The notes below the pieces were generated by a model that worked only from the letters and a program-made list of their open reading frames with translations, had not been told where the DNA came from and ran no database searches. A stretch of 58,357 bases of DNA from contig DGTP01000017.1 of assembly GCA_002394335.1 (NCBI GenBank), positions 1-58,357 of the forward strand. Direction: 5' to 3'. The DNA comes from Bacteroidales bacterium UBA4333. GTDB taxonomy: Bacteria > Bacteroidota > Bacteroidia > Bacteroidales > Paludibacteraceae. The position numbers and the translations under genes were made by a program. Every line of letters begins with the position of its first letter. The stretch's first letter is position 1. Shown here piece by piece: positions 8,156 to 15,024 of the stretch.

Positions 8156-8617
8156 CTACATATCTCCTGACCAGCCGTGACCTAAGTCCCAATGTTCGTC
8201 ATACCGGAACTCAAAATACGGCAGAGCAAAGTATTTTTCCAACAATGCCGTTAATTCGTCTTCGATATCTTTTGCCCATTGCCCGACAAAGACCACAAAG
8301 TGATCTACACTCCATGACACACGTCCGCGAGGTACTTGGGTGTAATCGCCTTTAAACTTAGTGGGCTCGTTTTTAGCCAATGCCCGGAAATACTGCTTTT
8401 GCCAAATCTGACGGTGAAGTGTCTGATAGTTGATATAGGGAATCCCTTTATCTGCCGCATCCTCAACCATCTTGGGCGTCAGTTCTTTCTTGTACACACC
8501 GAAAAAATCATGCTCCTCCGGATCATACCAAAAGATTCCGACAGCCGGCATCGGTTCGTCAAACGACTTCATGTCTGCCATGATAGTTTCTTTTTCGCTT
8601 TTTGTTAATGTGGTCAT
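8156..8617 (-). CDS. conserved hypothetical protein
   Basis: A 153-residue soluble protein without a recognised domain. It has a distinctive core (PAVGIFWYDPEEHDFFGV, KFKGDYTQVPRGRVSWSVDHF, FEFRYDEHWDLGHGWSGD) rich in aromatic and acidic residues and ending in His/Trp-rich motifs. I recall similar proteins in other Bacteroidales but no function. The start MTTLTKSEKE is preferred because an earlier Met would overlap the end of ispG. It lies 16 bases below ispG and shares its terminator, so the two are co-transcribed. Confidence 0.7.
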   Translation of the reverse strand: MTTLTKSEKETIMADMKSFDEPMPAVGIFWYDPEEHDFFGVYKKELTPKMVEDAADKGIPYINYQTLHRQIWQKQYFRALAKNEPTKFKGDYTQVPRGRVSWSVDHFVVFVGQWAKDIEDELTALLEKYFALPYFEFRYDEHWDLGHGWSGDM

Positions 8618-8633
8618 ATACTTATGTTTCAAT

Positions 8634-9989
8634 TTACTTACCGTTTTGGTCGCTTTCAATCAGTTTGAGCAGTTGCTCCACCGCCTCTTCCTGCGGGATG
8701 TTCTTGAGCACGCACTCCTTGCCGCGGTAAAGCGATATACGGTCACGGCCTGCGCCCACGTAGCCATAGTCGGCATCCGCCATTTCGCCGGGACCGTTGA
8801 CGATACAGCCCATGACGGCTATCTTCAGACCTGTCAGATGGGCAGTCGCTTTCTTGACTTCGGCGACTGTTTTCTGGAGGTCAAAGAGCGTCCTTCCGCA
8901 ACCCGGACAGGATATATACTCCGTTTTATATATACGCACGCGCGAGGCTTGCAGGATATCCTTGCCGAGGAAGTTGAGCTTGGTCTCGGAGAAAGACGGG
9001 TTGCAGAGTTCAATCTCTCCGGCGGAATACTCCCACAGCAGTCTGCCGCACTCGGCAGCCGCCTGCAGGCAGAACAACTGCCAGTCGTCCTCCATGGAGG
9101 AGTAACGGATGGTGGGGCGGTCGCCTATCTGGTCCAAGACCTCGGCTGTCACCTCGCCCGTATAGCGTGGCGAATGAGGATCGGCGAAATAGTTCACCAG
9201 GTCGCGCGCCACGGGAATCTCGTTTTCCGGCGCCTCGCTCAGGCTCACGCGGACGGTATCGCCGATGCCATCCGCCAAGAGGGCACCTATACCCACCGCC
9301 GACTTAATACGTCCGTCTTCGCCTTCGCCGGCTTCGGTGACTCCCAAGTGGAGCGGATAGTCCATCCGTTCGCGTGCCATCCGCTTGACAAGCAGGCGGA
9401 CGGTATCGACCATGACGCGTGTGTTGGACGCCTTGACAGAGATGACGATATTCATGAACTGTTGCGCCCAAGCAATCCGCAGAAACTCCATGACCGACTC
9501 CACCATTCCCTCCGGTGTGTCGCCGTAACGATCCATCATCCGTTCGCTGAGCGAACCGTGGTTAACACCGATGCGGATGGCAGTGCCATACTCGCGGCAG
9601 ATATCAAGGAGCCGTAGAAAGCGCTCCTCCAGCTTGGAGGCGTCCTTGCTGTAGTTGCCGGGGTTAATTCGCACTTTCTCCACCACCTTGGCGGCAGCCT
9701 CTGCTACCTCGGCCTGGAAATGTACGTCCGCCACCAAGGGCACGGAGGTCAGCACCTGTTCGTGGATTTGGCTTAGCGACTCCACCTCGCGCAAACCCTG
9801 TGTGGTGTAACGCAGCAGTTCGGCGCCCGCCTCTATACAGCGGCGCGCCTGTTCCACGGAGGCGTCGATATCGTTGGTAGAAGTGTTCGCCATCGTCTGA
9901 ACACGGATGGGGTTGTCCCCTCCGATACAGATATTCCCCACCTCTACCGGATGGGTGGAACGGCGGTTATATGTCAGTTTTATTTGCAT
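8634..9989 (-). CDS. ispG: 4-hydroxy-3-methylbut-2-enyl diphosphate synthase
   Basis: Enzyme of the MEP isoprenoid pathway: converts MEcPP to HMBPP with a [4Fe-4S] cluster. An N-terminal TIM barrel (GGDNPIRVQTMANTSTNDI; RINPGNY) and a C-terminal cluster domain with Cys361 and Cys364 (CPGCG) and Cys395 (MGCIVNGPGE) are intact. Bacteroidota and plant enzymes usually carry a large extra domain between these parts and reach about 600 residues; here the protein has 451 residues and only about 90 residues (265-355) lie in that place. It is the first gene of a two-gene unit. The promoter is not obvious. Confidence 0.93.
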   Translation of the reverse strand: MQIKLTYNRRSTHPVEVGNICIGGDNPIRVQTMANTSTNDIDASVEQARRCIEAGAELLRYTTQGLREVESLSQIHEQVLTSVPLVADVHFQAEVAEAAAKVVEKVRINPGNYSKDASKLEERFLRLLDICREYGTAIRIGVNHGSLSERMMDRYGDTPEGMVESVMEFLRIAWAQQFMNIVISVKASNTRVMVDTVRLLVKRMARERMDYPLHLGVTEAGEGEDGRIKSAVGIGALLADGIGDTVRVSLSEAPENEIPVARDLVNYFADPHSPRYTGEVTAEVLDQIGDRPTIRYSSMEDDWQLFCLQAAAECGRLLWEYSAGEIELCNPSFSETKLNFLGKDILQASRVRIYKTEYISCPGCGRTLFDLQKTVAEVKKATAHLTGLKIAVMGCIVNGPGEMADADYGYVGAGRDRISLYRGKECVLKNIPQEEAVEQLLKLIESDQNGK

Positions 9990-10055
9990 ATAAAGTATAA
10001 AAAAACTCTTTTTATGGCTATTTTTACTAAAAAATGCGTAATTTTTGCAAAAATA

Positions 10056-10087
10056 TTTGCGTATGTCAAAAAAAAGCAGTACCTTTG
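10056..10087 (+). promoter_or_regulatory. promoter of tRNA-Lys
   Basis: TTTG, 20 bases, TACCTTTG. The leader after it shares TCGCTTTTGAAAAA with the tRNA-Gln leader at 38.3 kb. Confidence 0.85.
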
Positions 10088-10111
10088 TCGTCGCTTTTGA
10101 AAAAAGGCGTT

Positions 10112-10184
10112 GAATCAGTAGCTCAGCAGGTAGAGCACATCCCTTTTAAGGATGGGGTCCTGGGTTCGAGCCCCAGCTGGTTCA
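10112..10184 (+). tRNA. tRNA-Lys (UUU)
   Basis: A 73-base cloverleaf: acceptor GAATCAG pairs with CTGGTTC (one T-G pair), anticodon loop CTTTTAA with TTT, T loop TTCGAGC. No CCA is encoded. It has its own promoter and terminator. Confidence 0.95.
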
Positions 10185-10189
10185 CAGAA

Positions 10190-10212
10190 AGAGAGCAAGC
10201 GCTCTCTTTTTT
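10190..10212 (+). terminator. terminator of tRNA-Lys
   Basis: Stem AGAGAGC/GCTCTCT with loop AAGC, followed by TTTTT. It lies directly against the stop codon of the convergent small ORF at 10214. Confidence 0.9.
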
Positions 10213-10213
10213 G

Positions 10214-10366
10214 TTATATTTCCACGGTAAACGGATTAACATATTGTACAACCCCATTCTCGCTAAAAATAAGCGGTTGGTTATCTCGCCTGTGTTGCTC
10301 CACAAGTTTGCGATAAGATTGTTTCAAGCCGACATTTAGTTTGGCTTCAAGTTCTCTTTCACTCAT
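10214..10366 (-). CDS. small protein coupled to the zeta-type kinase, antitoxin candidate
   Basis: A 50-residue ORF that begins MSERELEAKLNVGLKQSYRK and ends in VVQYVNPFTVEI. Its ATG overlaps the last codons of the zeta-type gene by 8 bases, a typical coupled arrangement. An acidic/basic helical first half and a short beta-like second half (PLIFSENGVVQYVNP) can be seen. I recall similar small proteins beside zeta-type kinases in other Bacteroidales, so it is probably a genuine partner, possibly the antitoxin; that role is inferred. Its stop falls against the terminator of tRNA-Lys. Confidence 0.65.
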   Translation of the reverse strand: MSERELEAKLNVGLKQSYRKLVEQHRRDNQPLIFSENGVVQYVNPFTVEI

Positions 10367-10940
10367 ATCTTTGTATTAACTGGTTCCACATTTCCGGTTC
10401 ATATATCTGCGCGCCGTCTGCGGTCTTTCCGCATTTTGCAACCAACATAGACTCTCCGTGTGCATTATTATACACCAACACACTGTCGCAAATAGGCATA
10501 TATAGATGTATGAGGTTGGTAATTCCCCGTTTGAAACGCCTGCGGATGTCTTCTTCGGGGATGTTATGTCCGCCGTTTCTTACACGCTGCGCAACACGTT
10601 TGATGGCTTGATCTTCTGTTTCCAGATAGAAGAAAATCAAATGCACCTTATATCCTGCCGTTTGTGCGCGCCGCACAAGCTGTACATATGAACGTGTAGC
10701 AAGGGTAGTCTCTATGGCGAAATCTACTTTTTGCGACAGCAACTCTTCTATGCGCTTCAACATGATTTTACCTGCCAGAAAAGCCACCGTTTCCGGTGCA
10801 AAAGGCGATAAACCCCGCGCAATTTCATCCGCATTGACGAAGTTGGGGCAATGCAACACATCCGGCAGCAAGGTAAATGAAGCCGTTGTTTTGCCTGCGC
10901 CATTAGGACCTGCAATGATATATAAATTCGGATGTTGCAT
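10359..10940 (-). CDS. zeta toxin family P-loop kinase
   Basis: A 193-residue P-loop protein. The Walker A motif AGPNGAGKTT is at residues 10-19, followed by the zeta-like pattern FVNADEIARGLSPF and the substrate helix AIETTLATRSYV. Zeta toxins phosphorylate UDP-N-acetylglucosamine; many chromosomal relatives are uncharacterised small-molecule kinases. The start MQHPNLYIIAGP is chosen because a perfect promoter (10962-10993) lies 22 bases upstream; the open frame continues past it but would translate the promoter. The small ORF at 10214-10366 overlaps its 3' end. Confidence 0.8.
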   Translation of the reverse strand: MQHPNLYIIAGPNGAGKTTASFTLLPDVLHCPNFVNADEIARGLSPFAPETVAFLAGKIMLKRIEELLSQKVDFAIETTLATRSYVQLVRRAQTAGYKVHLIFFYLETEDQAIKRVAQRVRNGGHNIPEEDIRRRFKRGITNLIHLYMPICDSVLVYNNAHGESMLVAKCGKTADGAQIYEPEMWNQLIQRYE

Positions 10941-10961
10941 GTACTTCACCAATTTTGCTTG

Positions 10962-10993
10962 CAAAATTACTACAAAAAATCCGAATGTGCAAA
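10962..10993 (-). promoter_or_regulatory. promoter of the zeta-type gene
   Basis: TTTG, 20 bases, TAATTTTG on the minus strand; it fixes the start of the kinase at 10940. Confidence 0.8.
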
Positions 10994-11023
10994 TATAAAA
11001 TGCTTTTTTACCCTTAAACCTAT

Positions 11024-11054
11024 AAAAAAAGCGCCCACGATGGTTCGTGAACGC
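11024..11054 (-). terminator. terminator after the large secreted protein
   Basis: A 10-bp stem (GCGCCCACGA with wobble partners) and a 4-base loop, followed by seven T on the minus strand. Confidence 0.85.
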
Positions 11055-11079
11055 CCTGAAAGGTTTGGAGGAGCCGGTA

Positions 11080-13485
11080 TTATAACTCTCCGCCAAGGAG
11101 ATTATAGCGTTTGCCGTTCCTCTCAATAACGATTTGCCCGTTGCGGAGTACTTTCTTAATACCGGATTTTTCTTCGTCGCCTGCAACGGGGTCTATTCCC
11201 TGGTGCTTTTTGGGGTATTCAAAACGACCTACAATGCGGTAGTTCCAGCCGGGATTGGTCAGAATGAGTGAATAGTTTCCTTCCTCGGTCAGGGTGACGG
11301 AGATTTCTCCTTGGAAAGTCTGACTTTGCGGCATTTTCCTGAGCCCGGGTGCGCTGTTTGCAGAGGTGTTGGACAATTGGTAGGTAATCGTCTCGCCGGA
11401 GGACTCTTTGATAGTCAGTTCATCGCCTTTCAGCGTAGCAACTACTTGGTTCGGATCCACGGGATCAACGGTAGAAGAGCCCGGGTCATCTCCGGTATAG
11501 GAGAACAAAGGAATGGTGTCTGTAGGAGTAGCATAAGGATCATAATTATATACACAACCATACTGCTCGCCCAATTCAGACACATAGACTTGCTCGCCGT
11601 TTTTGTAGGCACAAAGGAGCACTTGCCCGCAACTACATGCACAATCCGGTCCTGGGCAAAATTGTCCTGCAGGGCCATCCGACAAGCCGACACCTTCTGT
11701 CCAATAGATAGTCCAAGGTATTATATGTTCTCCGTCGCTATCTGAAAGAATATATTCCACTTCGATGGTAAATACTCTTGGCGTTTCATCAGAAATACTG
11801 AGTACCGTTGCATTATAGCCGTTCGGGCATCGTTCAGGATCTCCTCCGTACCAAAGATTAGTCAATTTATCCCCCACTTTGGCATTGAAGTTATAGAGCA
11901 GGTACTCATGTGCGCTGCCTGCCGGAATATAATAAATAACACCGGATTCGCTTTCCCGCATAGCTCCTTTGTATTTCCCGTTTTCTTCCAATCGCGCATA
12001 AGGTGTAAAGTTATAATAACTGGGGTATGCGATAATAGTGTCCTTTGTCAAACGCTGGGTTACTGTATGGTAGATCTCCTCAGGCGATGTAATCAGACCC
12101 ACTTCCATTACATTCCATGTGTCGCAAAGGTGGTGTGGTTTTGTTGAAGGGATACCGTTAAATTCGCAGCCATACCGTTCTGATTTAGAAGATGAATAGA
12201 CTTGCTCGCCGTTTTTGTAGGCGCAGAGGAGTGTGTAAACGCCTATATCAGCCGGAACGTCAGGAACTACAGCCATTCCCATCGGTGTTTCCGGAGAACC
12301 GACACCTTCTATCCATCGGATAGGGAAATAATCGTTAGACTCATCGCCAAACTTGACACCAATGGTGAAAATTCTCGGACTTTCATTACTGATTGCTTGG
12401 ACCACACCTTGATAATCTCTTCCAAATCCACCGACCCACAGATTCGACAAAGTGTCCCCCACTTGTGCGTTAAAAGCATATAGAAGATATTCATGCGTGC
12501 TGTCCGCCGGCACATAATAGATGTCTCTGTTGGTTCCTTCGCGCATTGCTCCTTTATAATACGTATTGGACCCTTCTTGTTCCATCAACTTGACATAGTT
12601 CACATCTTGGATGAGAGTATCCGTTGTTAAGCGATATATTAATGTTTGCAGTCTGCAATAAATTCCGGCACAAGAAAACGGCTCATGTAGCACATTCCAT
12701 TCGTCGCAGAGGGATGGGAGTTTGTCGTTCTGCGCGTAAGTGTATCGTCTCAAGTATTGGTAATAGAAACTCGGCCCTTCATCGCCTCCGTTGGCTGCAT
12801 ACATCCATTCTATTTCATTTTCTGTCAATTTATAAATCGTAACAGGCGTTGGAATACCTTCTTCTACAGGATCGGAAGAAGAAAACATGCCTTCCGCAGT
12901 AAGTAGCCATGTGCCATTCTCTTTCTTATCTATGGAGTATGGTACGATGTCGGAATAATGCGCATACCCGGATGCTTGGTCTAAGACGACTTTATAAATA
13001 GAATTATTTTCTATAATGTAATTTGTATAATTCACATTATGCGTGGAGAACCATCTTGTGCCGGCATCACCGGTAGGTGTTGACACGGTCTCTTTGTAAA
13101 CTTCCCATTCTCCGGTTAACTGTGTAATGTCTGTTTCCGGAAAAAAGATATGTGTGACATGTATAAAGTCGTAGTGTCCTTCAAGATAGTGATTTCCTTC
13201 TATTATGGCAAAAGATCCGATAGAAATGGTGTCAAGGATGGCAAGCACTTGCGGATCGTCGCTTACCAAATAATAGTGTTCCCCGGATGCTAACACAATG
13301 GTTAGACATGGCGGACATATTTCGTCCGGTTCGCATGGAAAACCTTCAGCTTGGAAAGTTCCGCCAATACGAATGGGTTGTTCGGTACTTGTCTGTGCTG
13401 CCGGCATACACCAGTTGCTTGCCTCGTTGGTCATCCACACGCTGCTTACTAAAGTAAGCATAAGCGTAAAAATAATCTTTCTCAT
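11080..13485 (-). CDS. secreted protein with lipocalin-like domain and internal duplication
   Basis: An 801-residue exported protein with a signal peptide at residues 1-22. Residues about 120-265 resemble a lipocalin-like domain (LTGEWEVYKE, TWLLTAEGMF). Two diverged copies of a roughly 190-residue module follow (first from LCDEWNVLHEP, second from LCDTWNVMEVG), each with KGAMRE, IYYxPAxSxHEYLLYxFNAxVGD, a GVG loop and LLCAYKNGEQVY. A spacer leads to the tail RNGQIVIERNGKRYNLLG, matching the BspA-like protein. Function unknown; likely outer-membrane or extracellular. The start overlaps the stop of the TPR-HTH regulator by 4 bases (ATGA), so the two are translationally coupled. Confidence 0.7.
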   Translation of the reverse strand: MRKIIFTLMLTLVSSVWMTNEASNWCMPAAQTSTEQPIRIGGTFQAEGFPCEPDEICPPCLTIVLASGEHYYLVSDDPQVLAILDTISIGSFAIIEGNHYLEGHYDFIHVTHIFFPETDITQLTGEWEVYKETVSTPTGDAGTRWFSTHNVNYTNYIIENNSIYKVVLDQASGYAHYSDIVPYSIDKKENGTWLLTAEGMFSSSDPVEEGIPTPVTIYKLTENEIEWMYAANGGDEGPSFYYQYLRRYTYAQNDKLPSLCDEWNVLHEPFSCAGIYCRLQTLIYRLTTDTLIQDVNYVKLMEQEGSNTYYKGAMREGTNRDIYYVPADSTHEYLLYAFNAQVGDTLSNLWVGGFGRDYQGVVQAISNESPRIFTIGVKFGDESNDYFPIRWIEGVGSPETPMGMAVVPDVPADIGVYTLLCAYKNGEQVYSSSKSERYGCEFNGIPSTKPHHLCDTWNVMEVGLITSPEEIYHTVTQRLTKDTIIAYPSYYNFTPYARLEENGKYKGAMRESESGVIYYIPAGSAHEYLLYNFNAKVGDKLTNLWYGGDPERCPNGYNATVLSISDETPRVFTIEVEYILSDSDGEHIIPWTIYWTEGVGLSDGPAGQFCPGPDCACSCGQVLLCAYKNGEQVYVSELGEQYGCVYNYDPYATPTDTIPLFSYTGDDPGSSTVDPVDPNQVVATLKGDELTIKESSGETITYQLSNTSANSAPGLRKMPQSQTFQGEISVTLTEEGNYSLILTNPGWNYRIVGRFEYPKKHQGIDPVAGDEEKSGIKKVLRNGQIVIERNGKRYNLLGGEL

Positions 13486-14693
13486 AGTATTGCTAAATTA
13501 TGTAGTTTCTCTTGTAACTGCCCGCCGGAGACACCGAGTTTGCGGGCAGTGAGGTCTTTTTGTTTGCCAATGCTCTTGGGTGAGCAGTTGAGCATTTCGG
13601 CTATTTCCTTGTGGCTCAAGCCAATAAGAACGAGCACGCAGATACGGATGTCTTGTTCGTTCAGACCGCGTGCTTGCAGTTTGCCGGTAAGGGCATTAAA
13701 ACGCTTGTCCGTCTGAGCGCAGAAAGCTTGGAAATCTGTCCATTCCAGCTCATGCCGCAGGTCTTTTGCTTCCCGCAGTTGGCGGATATGCTGCTCCAAT
13801 TCAAACCGGCGTGTCCGCTCAAAATGTGTTTTCTCGGCATGTAAGCGCTTCTGCCTTCTCGCAATGACTGCTCCCCATGCCAACAATCCGCCACCCAAGG
13901 CGAGGAGTAGTATAAGAGACCTGAAAGAGGAATGTTTCTCCGGACTCAATTCCTGTTTCAGAATATCTACGGCTTTGGTCAGTTCGCCATGCCGCTCTTT
14001 GATTGCTTTCTGTACATCCGCGCGCTGCGATGAGAGGGTGAGGAGCGAGTCTTTACCTACCTCAGGGTCATTGTGAGTCAGGATATAATAGAGGTCGTCC
14101 AGATAGAACAGGTTCGTCGTCCTCGGCAGCAAAAGCCGTGCATAATATGCCGCCGAGTCGTCTGTATGTAAAAAGGAATACGCCTGCGCGCAAAGCATTA
14201 GTTGGTAGTCCGATGCATTCGAAGATGAGGTGTAATAAAGCACCGAGTCATATTCTTTGGCAAAGAAACAGGCTGCAGCCCGAGTCTCTGAAATCTTGTC
14301 GGTCAAGGGCGGCGCCGGATAGCAATGCACGGCAGAGTCGATGAGCAGCAAAGCGCTGTCTTTATGACCCATAGCCGCTTGTTCCCACGCCATATTATTG
14401 AGCGCGTACGCATAGGCGAGCGTGTCATCGGTCTTTCGGAAATGCGTTGCACTCATCCGATACACTTCAAATGCCGTCTCATGGTCGTTCGCCTGGCGGC
14501 ACATGTTCGCCATATTCGAGTACACGCGCCCCAAGAGCATTTCGTCTTCCGTTCCGCTCTGCGCAGCTTGGATAAAGACCCGCATCGCCTCCACGGGTTT
14601 GCCTTCCTCGCGGAGCGTTTTGCCTTCTTCGTACAGAGCGACCGGATTGCTCAAGAGCAGAACAGATAATATGGTTGGTATAAAAGCAAACAT
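13482..14693 (-). CDS. TPR-transmembrane-LuxR-type HTH regulator
   Basis: A 403-residue protein. An N-terminal hydrophobic segment (MFAFIPTILSVLLL) exports the following TPR repeats (about 18-220), a central membrane helix (FRSLILLLALGGGLLAWG) and a charged coiled coil follow, and the C-terminus is a LuxR/GerE-type helix-turn-helix (GLSHKEIAEMLNCSPKSIGK). This layout is a common Bacteroidales one, with a periplasmic sensor joined to a cytoplasmic DNA-binding domain. The start at 14693 is chosen because the promoter at 14714-14745 excludes an earlier Met. It probably controls the secreted protein gene whose ATG overlaps its stop. Confidence 0.8.
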   Translation of the reverse strand: MFAFIPTILSVLLLSNPVALYEEGKTLREEGKPVEAMRVFIQAAQSGTEDEMLLGRVYSNMANMCRQANDHETAFEVYRMSATHFRKTDDTLAYAYALNNMAWEQAAMGHKDSALLLIDSAVHCYPAPPLTDKISETRAAACFFAKEYDSVLYYTSSSNASDYQLMLCAQAYSFLHTDDSAAYYARLLLPRTTNLFYLDDLYYILTHNDPEVGKDSLLTLSSQRADVQKAIKERHGELTKAVDILKQELSPEKHSSFRSLILLLALGGGLLAWGAVIARRQKRLHAEKTHFERTRRFELEQHIRQLREAKDLRHELEWTDFQAFCAQTDKRFNALTGKLQARGLNEQDIRICVLVLIGLSHKEIAEMLNCSPKSIGKQKDLTARKLGVSGGQLQEKLHNLAIL

Positions 14694-14713
14694 AGTGTTT
14701 CTCAAATCCGGTG

Positions 14714-14745
14714 CAAAATTACTGCTTTTTGGGCAACTATGCAAG
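14714..14745 (-). promoter_or_regulatory. promoter of the TPR-HTH operon
   Basis: CTTG, 20 bases, TAATTTTG on the minus strand, 20 bases before the ATG. Confidence 0.7.
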
Positions 14746-15024
14746 AGAAAGGCTTTGAAAAAGACAAATTACAAGTCTTTAGATGTCAGCCTTTTATGGA
14801 AACAAATGTTTGAAAAAAGCCCAAAGTTCCCGTTTTTGCCTATTGTTTCATCGGTCGTATTGAAAAAATCTTTGCCTTAGTACGCCACGGACAAAGCGGT
14901 AAAAAAATATACACACATTGCTATCGCGCGTCGCTACGCGCGTTTCTTCGGTTGTGATTTATCTCACTTGTTTTCTAAGTTGTCGCATTTTTTGCTCCAA
15001 CTGGAGCAACTGTCGCATTTTTCC
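14746..15024. other. intergenic region after leuS: palindromes and word repeats, no gene
   Basis: About 280 bases. It holds a GC palindrome CGCGCGT-CGCT-ACGCGCG at 14925-14942 flanked by TTTCTT, and at 14984-15023 the near-direct repeat GTCGCATTTTT twice around the palindrome TTGCTCC-AACT-GGAGCAA. Neither is a standard leuS terminator, because the A/T tracts are on the wrong side for the minus strand. Confidence 0.5.

Noticed and set aside
10034..10339. 101-codon + strand ORF across tRNA-Lys
   Set aside because: It reads through the tRNA and its terminator and has no coding character.
10941..11186. 82-residue N-terminal extension of the zeta-type kinase
   Set aside because: It would translate the perfect promoter at 10962-10993; the P-loop lies right after the later Met.
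14984..15023. leuS terminator
   Set aside because: A palindrome is present, but on the minus strand it is followed by A rather than T, so it does not look like a rho-independent terminator.
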